A stretch of 64,000 nucleotides of DNA from Streptomyces qaidamensis (GTDB taxonomy: Bacteria > Actinomycetota > Actinomycetes > Streptomycetales > Streptomycetaceae): positions 6,510,001 to 6,574,000 of the forward strand of contig NZ_CP015098.1 of assembly GCF_001611795.1 (NCBI RefSeq), read 5' to 3'. Both the position numbers and the translations under genes were made by a program. The first letter of the stretch is position 1. Each line of letters starts with the position of its first letter. Below are positions 28,295-37,156 of the stretch, in pieces. The notes beneath the pieces were generated by a model. That model ran no database searches. It was not told where the DNA came from and saw only the letters and a list, made by a program, of their open reading frames with translations.

Positions 28295-28461
28295 CCGCCT
28301 CCAGGCGCCGGGCGGCAGTACGGTGTCGTGCGCCCTGTCACAGCCCCCATGCCGATGCGGGCAGGAGACACCCGGCATGGCACCCTTAGTCCTGCGCACG
28401 AGGCAACCACGGACAACGACCGGACACGGGTTCGACGAGCTTTCGACAAGGAGCAGGCACA

Positions 28462-29418
28462 GTGCAGCGCTGGCGTGGCTTGGAGGACATCCCCCAGGAC
28501 TGGGGGCGCAGCGTCGTCACCATCGGCTCCTACGACGGAGTGCACCGCGGGCACCAGCTGATCATCCGGCATGCCGTGGACCGCGCCCGGGAGCTGGGCG
28601 TGCCCGCCGTCGTCGTCGCCTTCGACCCGCACCCCAGCGAGGTCGTGCGCCCCGGCAGCCACCCGCCGCTGCTCGCGCCGCACCACCGCCGCGCCGAACT
28701 CATGGCTGACCTGGGCGTGGACGCGGTGCTCATCCTCCCCTTCACGACCGAGTTCTCGAAGCTGTCCCCGGCTGACTTCGTCGTCAAGGTCCTGGTCGAC
28801 AAGCTGCACGCCAAGGCGGTCGTCGAGGGCCCCAACTTCCGCTTCGGCCACAAGGCCGCCGGGAACGTGGAGTTCCTCGCCACGCAGGGCAAGACCTACG
28901 ACTTCGAGGTCGAGGTCGTCGACCTGTACGTGACCGGTGCGGCGGGCGGCGGTGAGCCGTTCTCCTCCACGCTGACGCGGCGGCTGGTCGCCGAGGGTGA
29001 CGTCGAGGGCGCGGCGGAGATCCTCGGCCGGCCGCACCGGGTGGAGGGCGTCGTCGTCCGGGGCGCCCAGCGCGGGCGCGAACTGGGCTTCCCGACGGCC
29101 AACGTCGAGACGCTGCCGCACACGGCCATCCCGGCCGACGGTGTGTACGCCGGCTGGCTGCACGCCCAGGGCGAGGCGATGCCGGCCGCGATCTCCGTGG
29201 GGACCAATCCGCAGTTCGAGGGGACCGAGCGCACGGTGGAGGCGTACGCCATCGACCGGGTGGGGCTCGACCTGTACGGCCTCCATGTCGCCGTCGACTT
29301 CCTGTCGTTCGTGCGAGGGCAGGCCAGGTTCGACACGCTGGACGCGCTGCTGGAGCAGATGGCCGAGGACGTCAAGCGCTGCCGGGAGCTGGTGGCGGCG
29401 GCCGAGCGATCCGCCTGA
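28462..29418 (+). CDS. ribF: bifunctional riboflavin kinase / FAD synthetase
   Basis: 318 residues; GTG at 28462 with AAGGAG 8 nt upstream. The N-terminal nucleotidyltransferase carries 'GSYDGVHRGHQ' (residues 22-32, HxGH-type motif) and 'FDPHPSEVV'; 'ILPFTTEFSKLSPADFV' and 'GPNFRFGHKAAGN' continue it. The C-terminal riboflavin kinase starts near 185 with 'GVVVRGAQRGRELGFPTAN' and ends with 'FVRGQARFDTLDAL'. It turns riboflavin to FMN and FMN to FAD. It is followed by a convergent TetR gene. Confidence 0.97.
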   Translation: MQRWRGLEDIPQDWGRSVVTIGSYDGVHRGHQLIIRHAVDRARELGVPAVVVAFDPHPSEVVRPGSHPPLLAPHHRRAELMADLGVDAVLILPFTTEFSKLSPADFVVKVLVDKLHAKAVVEGPNFRFGHKAAGNVEFLATQGKTYDFEVEVVDLYVTGAAGGGEPFSSTLTRRLVAEGDVEGAAEILGRPHRVEGVVVRGAQRGRELGFPTANVETLPHTAIPADGVYAGWLHAQGEAMPAAISVGTNPQFEGTERTVEAYAIDRVGLDLYGLHVAVDFLSFVRGQARFDTLDALLEQMAEDVKRCRELVAAAERSA

Positions 29419-29473
29419 CCTCCCCGGCACCTCCGCGTACTCGCTACACCTCCTTGGCACCTCCGCCGACTCG

Positions 29474-30157
29474 CTACGCGCTCGCGGCCTCGTCCGGGTG
29501 GAGGGCGTCGAGGATGAGGGTGAGGCCGAAGGCGAACTCGTCGGCGTAGTCGTAGCCGGGCTTGAGGACGTGCTCGGTGGCCAGTTCGGTGAGGTGGGGG
29601 TAGGTGTCGGCGGGCATGTCGCGCACGATGGCGCCCGCCACCTCGTCCAGCTCGGCGGCGCCTGTGAAGGGCAGGCTCAGCTCTTGGAGCACGAACCCGT
29701 ACAGATAGCTGTCGATCAGCGAGACGGCGTGCGCGGCCATGGGGACGGAGAATCCTCCGGCGCGCAGCGTTCCGATGACGGCGTCGTGATGGCGCAGGGT
29801 CGCCGGGCCGGGCTGGGAGCGGGAGTCCATGAGGCCGACGGCCCAGGGGTGGCGCCGCAGTACGGCACGGGCGGAGTCCGCGCGGTGGCGCAGGGCACTC
29901 TTCCAGTCCGTGTCGCGCGGCGGTAGGTCGATCTCGCCGAACACCGCGTCCACCATGCCGTCGAGGATGTCTTCCCGGCCCGCGACGTGGTGGTAGAGCG
30001 ACATCGCCTCGACGCCGAGTGGTCCGGCGATGGCCCGCATGGTGAGCGCGTTCGCCCCCTTCTCGTCCGCCACCGCCACCGCCGTGCGGATCACGCGCTC
30101 GCGGCTGAGCGGAGTGCGCTCCGACGCCCCCCGCCGGCCCTTGTTCCCCGCGCCCAT
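29474..30157 (-). CDS. TetR-family regulator (TetR_C type)
   Basis: 227 residues. TetR DNA-binding domain at about 18-64 ('RVIRTAVAVADEKGANALTM', 'VEAMSLYHHVAGREDILDGM'), followed by a C-terminal ligand/dimer domain that resembles that of TetR itself ('HPWAVGLMDSRSQPGPATL', 'YLYGFVLQELSLPF'). Divergent from an NAD(P)-binding protein gene over 109 bp that contain two matching palindromes, so it very probably controls that gene and itself. Ligand unknown. Confidence 0.92.
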   Translation of the reverse strand: MGAGNKGRRGASERTPLSRERVIRTAVAVADEKGANALTMRAIAGPLGVEAMSLYHHVAGREDILDGMVDAVFGEIDLPPRDTDWKSALRHRADSARAVLRRHPWAVGLMDSRSQPGPATLRHHDAVIGTLRAGGFSVPMAAHAVSLIDSYLYGFVLQELSLPFTGAAELDEVAGAIVRDMPADTYPHLTELATEHVLKPGYDYADEFAFGLTLILDALHPDEAASA

Positions 30158-30193
30158 CCGGCCCTCCTGCTCGCTTTTCGCCGTGCACTCCCC

Positions 30194-30238
30194 TTGACCG
30201 CCTTACAGCATAAGGCTAGCTTGCCTTACAACATAAGG
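30194..30238 (+). promoter_or_regulatory. promoter with two TetR operators in the divergent gap
   Basis: TTGACC (30194-30199), a 17-bp spacer and TAGCTT (30217-30222) form a good sigma-70-type promoter toward 30267. The spacer is exactly the perfect palindrome GCCTTACAGCATAAGGC (30200-30216). A second site CCTTACAACATAAGG (30224-30238) covers the expected start of transcription. Centres are 23 bp apart. Binding by the TetR protein would block polymerase directly (inference). Confidence 0.78.
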
Positions 30239-30266
30239 TAGGCATCCCGGCGAAGGGGACTGCGCC

Positions 30267-30977
<711 letters not shown>

Positions 30978-31012
30978 CCGGGCTGTCCGCATGGCTCAGG
31001 GGCCCTTGGCCT

Positions 31013-32014
31013 TCAGCGCGTCGCCCAGTGGCATGCCACCTGGGCCGTGCCGTCGCCGTCGAGGATCTCCGGATCCTGGGTGCGGCACGCGTCCGCGACA
31101 CCCGCCCGTTCCGCCTCGCCGCTCGCGAGGATCTGGCAGCGGGCGTGGAAGCGGCAGCCCGACGGGACGCGGGACGGATCCGGGGGCTCGCCCGTGAGGA
31201 CCACCGGGGCGCCCGGGGCCTCGGGGAGGACGGACAGCAGGGCCTGGGTGTACGGGTGCCGGGGGGCCGTCAGCACCTGCTCCACCGCGCCCGTCTCCAC
31301 GATCCGGCCCAGGTACATCACGGTGACCCGGTCGGCGATGTTCCACGCCAGACCGAGGTCGTGCGTGACCACCAGGGCGGACAGGCCCAGTTCGGTGCGC
31401 AGCCGGAGCAGCAGGGCGAGGATCTCGCCGCGCACCGAGGCGTCGAGGGACGCCACCGGTTCGTCGGCGACGAGGAGTTCGGGTTCCAGGACGAGCGCCC
31501 CGGCGATGACGACCCGCTGGCGCTGCCCGCCGGACAGTTCGTGCGGGTAGCGCAGGAAGAAGCGCTCCGGGGGGCGCAGGCCCGCCCGGGACAGGGCCTC
31601 GGCGACCGCCGTGCGTTCGTCGCCGCCGTAGCCGTGGATGCGCGGTCCCTCGGCGACCGCGTCGTAGACCGTGTGCCGGGGGTTGAGCGAGCCGCTCGGG
31701 TCCTGGAGGACCAGCTGGACGCGTTTGCGGTAGGCCTTGAGGGACCGGCCGGAGTAGTCCAGGGGGCGACCGTCGAAGGTGACCCGGCCCGCCGTCGGCT
31801 CGACCAGACCGAGCAGGCTGCGGGCCAGGGTCGTCTTGCCGCAGCCGGACTCGCCGACCAGAGCGACGATCTCGCCGGGGCGGATGTCCAGGTCGACGCC
31901 GTCCACCGCGCGGGCCCGGGGGCCGCCGTGCCGTCCGGGGAAGGTGACGTAGAGGCCCTGGGCGCTCAGCAGCGGGGCCGTGGTGACCTCGGGGGCGGTG
32001 GGCGATGTGGTCAT
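31013..32014 (-). CDS. peptide ABC transporter ATP-binding protein (OppF/DppF type)
   Basis: 333 residues from the ATG at 32014, which overlaps the stop of the previous gene as ATGA. Walker A 'GESGCGKTT', Q-loop 'LVLQDPSGSLNP', signature 'LSGGQRQR', Walker B 'LLVADEPVASLD' and H-loop 'VVTHD' are all intact. The C-terminal 'RHPYTQALLSVLPEAP' and Cys-bearing 'GCRFHARCQI' segment is the oligopeptide/dipeptide transporter extension. It powers peptide or related solute uptake with the partner ATPase and permeases. Last gene of a five-gene leftward operon. Confidence 0.93.
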   Translation of the reverse strand: MTTSPTAPEVTTAPLLSAQGLYVTFPGRHGGPRARAVDGVDLDIRPGEIVALVGESGCGKTTLARSLLGLVEPTAGRVTFDGRPLDYSGRSLKAYRKRVQLVLQDPSGSLNPRHTVYDAVAEGPRIHGYGGDERTAVAEALSRAGLRPPERFFLRYPHELSGGQRQRVVIAGALVLEPELLVADEPVASLDASVRGEILALLLRLRTELGLSALVVTHDLGLAWNIADRVTVMYLGRIVETGAVEQVLTAPRHPYTQALLSVLPEAPGAPVVLTGEPPDPSRVPSGCRFHARCQILASGEAERAGVADACRTQDPEILDGDGTAQVACHWATR

Positions 32015-33030
32015 GGCGTGCCGGGCCTCGCTTCCTCCAGGGGCTCTGGTTCCTCTCGGGCACCGCGGGGTACATCCGCCGGTGGCCCGACCAGCACGCA
32101 CGCCGCCCGGCGTTCCGGCCCCGCGGTCCGCAGCAGCGGGTCCTCCTCCGGGCACGACTCCAGCGCCACCGGGCAGCGCGGATGGAACGTGCAGCCGGAC
32201 GGCAGCGCGGCCGGGTCCGGTGGGTCGCCCGCCAGTCCCTGCGGCGCGAACCGGGACGCCGGGTCGCCGATGCGCGGGAACGCGGCCGACAGGGCCCGGG
32301 CGTACGGGTGCCGGGCGTCCTCGTACACCTGGGCGGCCGGGCCCTCCTCGACCACCCGGCCCGCGTACATCACCGCGAGCCGGTCGCAGGTGTCGGCGAG
32401 GACCGCCAGGTCATGGCTGATCATGATCAGGCCGAGGTCCTGGTCCGCGACGAGCTGCTCGATGAGCCGGAGGATCTGGGCCTGGATCATCACGTCGAGT
32501 GCGGTCGTCGGCTCGTCGGCGATGATCAGCCGGGGATCGCAGGCCAGGGCCATGGCGATCATGACCCGCTGGCGCTGGCCGCCGGACAGTTCGTGCGGAT
32601 AGGCGTCGGCGCGGGCCGCCGGGAGACCGACCTGCTCCAGCAGTTCACCGGTCTTCCTCTTCGCCCCGGCCGCGGTGGCCTTCTTGTGCAGCAGGATCGG
32701 CTCGGCGATCTGGTCGCCGATGCGGTGCACCGCGTTGAGGGAGTGCATCGCGCCCTGGAAGACGACGGAGGCCCCGGCCCAGCGGACCGCCCGGACCCGG
32801 CCCCACTTCATGGCCAGCACGTCCTCGCCGTCGAGGAGCACCTCGCCGGTGATCCGTGCGCCCGCCGGCAGCAGCCGCAGCAGGGCCAGCGCCAGCGTGG
32901 ACTTGCCGCAACCGGACTCCCCGGCGAGGCCGAGCTTGTGACCCGCCTCCAGGCGCAGATCGACCCCGCGCACGGCGGCCACCCCGCCCGCGTACGTCAC
33001 GGTCAGGTTCCTGACGTCGAGCAGGCTCAA
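32011..33030 (-). CDS. peptide ABC transporter ATP-binding protein (OppD/DppD type)
   Basis: 339 residues assuming the TTG at 33030, whose bases overlap the permease stop (TTGA) and give the family-typical opening M-S-L-L-D-V-R-N. The frame is open far upstream inside the permease gene, but no better start is seen. Walker A 'GESGCGKST', 'FQGAMHSLNAVHRIGDQI' Q-loop region, signature 'LSGGQRQRVMIAMAL', Walker B 'LIIADEPTTALD' and 'HPYARALSAAFP' extension are present. Couples ATP hydrolysis to transport together with the downstream ATPase. The start codon is the only weak point. Confidence 0.9.
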   Translation of the reverse strand: MSLLDVRNLTVTYAGGVAAVRGVDLRLEAGHKLGLAGESGCGKSTLALALLRLLPAGARITGEVLLDGEDVLAMKWGRVRAVRWAGASVVFQGAMHSLNAVHRIGDQIAEPILLHKKATAAGAKRKTGELLEQVGLPAARADAYPHELSGGQRQRVMIAMALACDPRLIIADEPTTALDVMIQAQILRLIEQLVADQDLGLIMISHDLAVLADTCDRLAVMYAGRVVEEGPAAQVYEDARHPYARALSAAFPRIGDPASRFAPQGLAGDPPDPAALPSGCTFHPRCPVALESCPEEDPLLRTAGPERRAACVLVGPPADVPRGAREEPEPLEEARPGTP

Positions 33031-33941
33031 CGCGACACCCCCAGCCTGGGGTTGAGGACGGACTCCACGGCGCGCCCGCACAGCGTGAACGCCAGTGCCA
33101 CCACGGCGATGGCGATGCCCGGCGGCACCAGGTACCACCAGTCCCCGGCACTGACCGCGCCCGCCTCGCGCGCGTCCTGGAGCAGTCCGCCCCACGACAC
33201 GACCGTGGGGTCGCCCAGGCCGAGGAAGGCGAGGGTCGCCTCCGCGAGGATGGCCGAGGAGATGATCAGGGTCGTCTGGGCCAGTACCAGCGGCATCACA
33301 TTCGGCAGGACGTGCCGGGACATGATGTGCCAGTGGCCGCCGCCCAGCGCCTGCGCCCGCTCGATGTACGGCCTGGTCTCCACGGCGAGGGTCTGGGCGC
33401 GCACCAGCCGGGCAGTGGTCGGCCAGGTGGTCACGCCGATCGCCACGACGGTCGTGGTCAGCGACCGGGACATCACGGTCGCCAGGGCGATCGCCAGCAC
33501 CAGCGTCGGCATCACCAGGAACCAGTCGGTGATCCGCATCATCACCGTCGCGTACCAGCCCTTGAAGTGCCCCGCCGTCACACCGATCAGGGTGCCGATC
33601 GCCACCGACAGCACGGCGGCGAGCAGCCCGACCAGCAGCGACACCCGCGAGCCCCAGATCACCAGGCCCAGCAGGTCCCGCCCGAACTGGTCGGTGCCGA
33701 GCGGGAACTCGGCGCTCGGGCTCTGCATCGGACGCCCCGGCGCGTCCGTCACACTGCTCACGTCGGAGCCGACGAACAGCGGTGCGAAGAGCGCCAGCAG
33801 CGCGCACAGCGAGAGCGCGGTCAGGCCGTACAGCCCCGCCCGTTCGGAGCGGTACTGCCGCCAGAAGCGGGCGACGGACGCCCTGCGGCGCTGCCGGGCG
33901 AGGGCGCGCGGGCCCGGGGCCGTGCCGGTCGACGTCGTCAT
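33027..33941 (-). CDS. peptide ABC transporter permease (DppC/OppC type)
   Basis: 304 residues, ATG at 33941 overlapping the upstream permease stop (ATGA). A cytoplasmic Arg-rich start, then membrane helix 'YGLTALSLCALLALFAPLF', the DppC landmark 'PLGTDQFGRDLLGLVIWGSR', and the ABC-permease EAA loop 'YIERAQALGGGHWHIMSRHVLP'. About six membrane helices in all. Pairs with the DppB-type permease next to it to form the channel. Confidence 0.92.
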   Translation of the reverse strand: MTTSTGTAPGPRALARQRRRASVARFWRQYRSERAGLYGLTALSLCALLALFAPLFVGSDVSSVTDAPGRPMQSPSAEFPLGTDQFGRDLLGLVIWGSRVSLLVGLLAAVLSVAIGTLIGVTAGHFKGWYATVMMRITDWFLVMPTLVLAIALATVMSRSLTTTVVAIGVTTWPTTARLVRAQTLAVETRPYIERAQALGGGHWHIMSRHVLPNVMPLVLAQTTLIISSAILAEATLAFLGLGDPTVVSWGGLLQDAREAGAVSAGDWWYLVPPGIAIAVVALAFTLCGRAVESVLNPRLGVSR

Positions 33942-34987
33942 CGGGCCACCCGGGGGTCGAGCAGCGGATAGACCAGGTCGGCGAGGGTGTTCATCAGGAT
34001 CACCGCGGCGGCGAACACGAAGAACAGGCCCTGCACGAGCGGCAGATCGGGCACGCTCAGCGCCTGGTAGAACAGCCCGCCGAGGCCGGGCCAGGAGAAC
34101 ACCGTCTCCACGAGGATCACGCCCGCCACCGTCCGGCCCAGGTTGATGAAGATCAGCGTCACGGTCGGCAGCAGCGCGTTCGGCACGGCGTGCCGGCGGC
34201 GGACGAGGTCGTCGCGCAGCCCCTTGGCCCGCGCGGTCGTCAGATAGTCGCTGCCCATCTCGTCCAGCAGCGCCGACCGCGTGACCAGCAGCGTCTGCCC
34301 GTACTCCACGGCCACCAGGGTCACCACCGGAAGCACCAGATGGTGTGCCACGTCGAGCACGTACGCGAAGCCCTCCTCGCCGCCCGACTCCATGCCGCCG
34401 GTCGGGAACATCCCGGGCAGCGGGCCGATGCCCACCGACAGCACGATGATCAGCAGCAGCCCCAGCCAGAAGGACGGGATGGAGTACAGCGTCAGCGCGA
34501 GCCCCGTGTTGACGCGGTCGCCCAGCTTGCCGTGCCGCCACGCCGACCGGGTGCCGAGGAAGATGCCCAGCGCGGTGTAGAGGACGAAGGCGGTACCGGT
34601 GAGCAGCAGGGTGTTCGGCAGCGCCTCGGTGATCTTGTCGACGACGGGGGCGCGGAACTGGTACGACGTCCCGAAGTCACCCGTGAGGGCCTTGCCGCAG
34701 TAGTCCGTGAACTGCCGCCACAGCGGCAGGTCGAGCCCGAACTCCTCGCGGTAGGCGGCCAGCTGCTCCGCCGACACCTGACGGCCGCCCGTCATGGTCT
34801 TCACCGGGTCGCCGGGAATCAGCCGGAAGAGGAAGAAGCTGGTCACGAGGACGGCCAGCAGCGAGACGGCGGCACCGGCCACCTTCCCCGCCAGGTACCG
34901 CGGGTACGCGGAACTCCTGCGTACCCGTGGCCCGGCCGCCGTCCGCTGTTCGTCCTCGACCAGCGCGGGGGTCGCGTCAGCGGTCAT
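33938..34987 (-). CDS. peptide ABC transporter permease (DppB/OppB type)
   Basis: 349 residues, ATG at 34987, 18 nt after the binding-protein gene. 'YLAGKVAGAAVSLLAVLVTS' and 'RLIPGDPV' open the DppB fold; 'GLDLPLWRQFTDYCGKALTG' is the conserved periplasmic loop; the EAA loop is 'YLTTARAKGLRDDLVRRRHA'. About six membrane helices. A 30-residue hydrophilic N-terminal tail precedes the first helix. Partner of the DppC-type permease. Confidence 0.92.
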   Translation of the reverse strand: MTADATPALVEDEQRTAAGPRVRRSSAYPRYLAGKVAGAAVSLLAVLVTSFFLFRLIPGDPVKTMTGGRQVSAEQLAAYREEFGLDLPLWRQFTDYCGKALTGDFGTSYQFRAPVVDKITEALPNTLLLTGTAFVLYTALGIFLGTRSAWRHGKLGDRVNTGLALTLYSIPSFWLGLLLIIVLSVGIGPLPGMFPTGGMESGGEEGFAYVLDVAHHLVLPVVTLVAVEYGQTLLVTRSALLDEMGSDYLTTARAKGLRDDLVRRRHAVPNALLPTVTLIFINLGRTVAGVILVETVFSWPGLGGLFYQALSVPDLPLVQGLFFVFAAAVILMNTLADLVYPLLDPRVAR

Positions 34988-35005
34988 GAGTACCCGCTCG
35001 CCGCT

Positions 35006-36859
35006 TCACTCGCGTTCCTCGGCGGTGGCCCGCCGCCGCATCGCCGCGAAGGCGCCTAGCCCGCCGAGGATCACGACACCCGCGACGATCCCGACCACGA
35101 CCCCGGTCGACGAGGCGTTGTCGGAGGATCCGCCGGAGTCCGCCGGGACCGCCGACCACCAGCTCCAGTAGCCGTCCTGGCCGTAGATGTTGCCCGCTTT
35201 CGCCGGCATGGTCGTGATCGACTTGATCTGGTCCGTCCGGAAGGCCTCGACCGCGTTCGGATACGCCATGACGTTCATGTACCCGAGGTCGTACAGCCGC
35301 GACTCCATCTGCTTGACGATGTCCGCCCGTTTGGCGGGGTCGTACTCGGTCAGCTGCCGGGCGTAGAGATCGTCGTACTTCTTGTCGCAGATGAAGTTGT
35401 CCGTCGCGCCCGTCTCCTCGGGCGTCGCGGGGAGGGCCCCGCAGGTGTGGATGGACAGTACGAAGTCCGGGTCGGGGTTGACCGACCAGCCGTCGAACGC
35501 CAGGTCGTACTTGCCGGCCAGCCACGGGTCCGTCACGTTGTCCAGGCAGTTGAGCCGGACGCCGATACCGAGCTCGCCCCACCACTCCTGGAGGTACTTG
35601 CCGACCGCCTTGTCGTTCGGGTCGGTGGCGTGGCACAGCACGCGGTAGGTGATGGGCTTGCCGTCCTTGCCGACGCGCTTGCCGTCACCGTTCTTCCTGT
35701 ACCCCGCCCGGTCGAGCAGCCGGGCCGCCTCGGCCGGGTCGTAGGCCAGCTTCTGGCTCGCGGACGGCTTCCAGAAGTAGTCCTGGAAGCGCGGCGGGAT
35801 GTAGCCCTCGCCCTCGACGGCGTGGCCCCGGAACACCTTGTCGATGATGGCCTCGCGGTCCACGGCCCGGAACAGCGCGTTGCGCACCCGCTGGTCCAGC
35901 AGGGAGGGGTGGCCGTCGCCGAACTTCTCGCCGTTCTTGGCCTTGGCGCCCGGGTTGGTGGCGAGGGCGTAGAAGCGGCGGCCGGGGGCGTCGTTGACCT
36001 GGATGTCGTCCGCGCCCTTCAGGGACTCCGCCTGAGCGGGCGTCAGGGACGGGGACCCGGCGACGAAGGACACCTCGCCCTTGCGCAGCGCCGACACGGC
36101 CGCGTCCTGGTCCTTGTAGTAGCGGAAGACCAGCTCGTCGAACTTCGGCGACCCGCGCCAGAAGCTCTTGTTGGCCTTGAGCCGGACGTAGCTGTCGGCC
36201 TTGTAGCCGCTGAGCACGAACGGCCCGTTGCCCACGACGGGGAAGCTCTTGTCGTTGTTGAACTCGGAGAAGTCCGAGACCTTCTCCCACACGTGCTTCG
36301 GCACGATCGGCACGTCCAGCGCGGCCATCGTGGCCTGCGGCTTCTTCAGCTCGATGACCAGCTTGGTGGGGCTCGGGGCCGTCACCTTCCGGAAGTTCCC
36401 GACGTAGCTGCCGTTCGCCGTGGCAGCGCCGGTGTCGGTCATCATCTTGTTGAAGGTCCAGGCCGCGTCCTCGGCGGTGGCCTGCTGCCCGTCCGACCAC
36501 TTGGAGTTGGAGCGGATCGTGTAGGTCCAGGTCAGCTTGTCCGGCGACGGCTCCCACTTGGTGGCCAGGCCCGCGATGGCGTGGTTGTCCTTGGGGTCGT
36601 AGTTGGTCAGGTACTCGTACATGAGCCGGTGGATGCTCGTGCTGAGCAGCCGGACCGCGAGGAACGGGCTGAGCGAGTCCACGCTCTGCGCCACGGCGAC
36701 GGTCAGCACCTTCTTGCCGTCGTCGGCCGCCCGGGCCTGCTGGGGAGCCGGGTCGAGCGGGGTCGCGAGACCGGCGGTGAGGGTGAGCGCGGCGGCCCCG
36801 GCCAGGGCGACGAGCCGGAGGCCGTGCGGGAGGCTGCGGTTCTGATCGTTCGTGCCCAT
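35006..36859 (-). CDS. peptide ABC transporter substrate-binding protein with C-terminal membrane anchor
   Basis: 617 residues from the ATG at 36859 with GAGG about 8 nt upstream. Sec signal peptide with cleavage near 'ARA-ADDGKK'; there is no lipobox Cys. SBP family 5 (DppA/OppA) features: 'TVAVAQSVDSLSPFLA', 'WTYTIRSNSKWSDGQQATAEDAAWTFNKM' region, 'VGNGPFVLSGY', 'VRNALFRAVDREAI'. After a Ser/Gly linker a hydrophobic helix (about 586-607) and Arg-rich tail anchor it to the membrane from the C-terminus. First gene of the operon, so expected to be made in the largest amount. Confidence 0.92.
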   Translation of the reverse strand: MGTNDQNRSLPHGLRLVALAGAAALTLTAGLATPLDPAPQQARAADDGKKVLTVAVAQSVDSLSPFLAVRLLSTSIHRLMYEYLTNYDPKDNHAIAGLATKWEPSPDKLTWTYTIRSNSKWSDGQQATAEDAAWTFNKMMTDTGAATANGSYVGNFRKVTAPSPTKLVIELKKPQATMAALDVPIVPKHVWEKVSDFSEFNNDKSFPVVGNGPFVLSGYKADSYVRLKANKSFWRGSPKFDELVFRYYKDQDAAVSALRKGEVSFVAGSPSLTPAQAESLKGADDIQVNDAPGRRFYALATNPGAKAKNGEKFGDGHPSLLDQRVRNALFRAVDREAIIDKVFRGHAVEGEGYIPPRFQDYFWKPSASQKLAYDPAEAARLLDRAGYRKNGDGKRVGKDGKPITYRVLCHATDPNDKAVGKYLQEWWGELGIGVRLNCLDNVTDPWLAGKYDLAFDGWSVNPDPDFVLSIHTCGALPATPEETGATDNFICDKKYDDLYARQLTEYDPAKRADIVKQMESRLYDLGYMNVMAYPNAVEAFRTDQIKSITTMPAKAGNIYGQDGYWSWWSAVPADSGGSSDNASSTGVVVGIVAGVVILGGLGAFAAMRRRATAEERE

Positions 36860-37082
36860 GGTCGGACCTCGCGTCATCGCTCGGACGGGAAGGACGGGTT
36901 GATCAGCTGTCAGATGCGTGATGTGTGTGTACCAGCGGCCGTCTCCACCCGTCAACGGCGCGTTCACCCCTTGTGGCCTGCGGAAATAACGAATTGGCGA
37001 GCTTTTCGCACTCATTGGTGGAGACCACTGACGCGCCCCTGGCCAGGGCCTGGCAACGGAATTCCGCCCCTGAACGCGCCGA

Positions 37083-37145
37083 GGCCCGCGCCGAGTCGGA
37101 ACGGCGCGGGCCGGGCAGGGATCGGCCCCTGAGAAGGGGCCGATC
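37083..37145 (-). terminator. two tandem perfect hairpins between the EspI-like gene and the ABC operon
   Basis: Hairpin A (37120-37145): GATCGGCCCCT and AGGGGCCGATC, 11 bp, with GAGA loop on the + strand. Hairpin B (37083-37112): GGCCCGCGCCG and CGGCGCGGGCC, 11 bp, 8-nt loop. Hairpin A starts 11 nt after the end of the leftward EspI-like gene. The rest of the gap to 36860 shows no gene. Confidence 0.85.
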
Positions 37146-37156
37146 GGGTGAGGTGA

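Noticed and set aside
28295..28461. FMN riboswitch before ribF
   Set aside because: The 167-bp leader shows none of the conserved RFN-element sequences, and ribF of this type is normally not riboswitch-controlled in Streptomyces.
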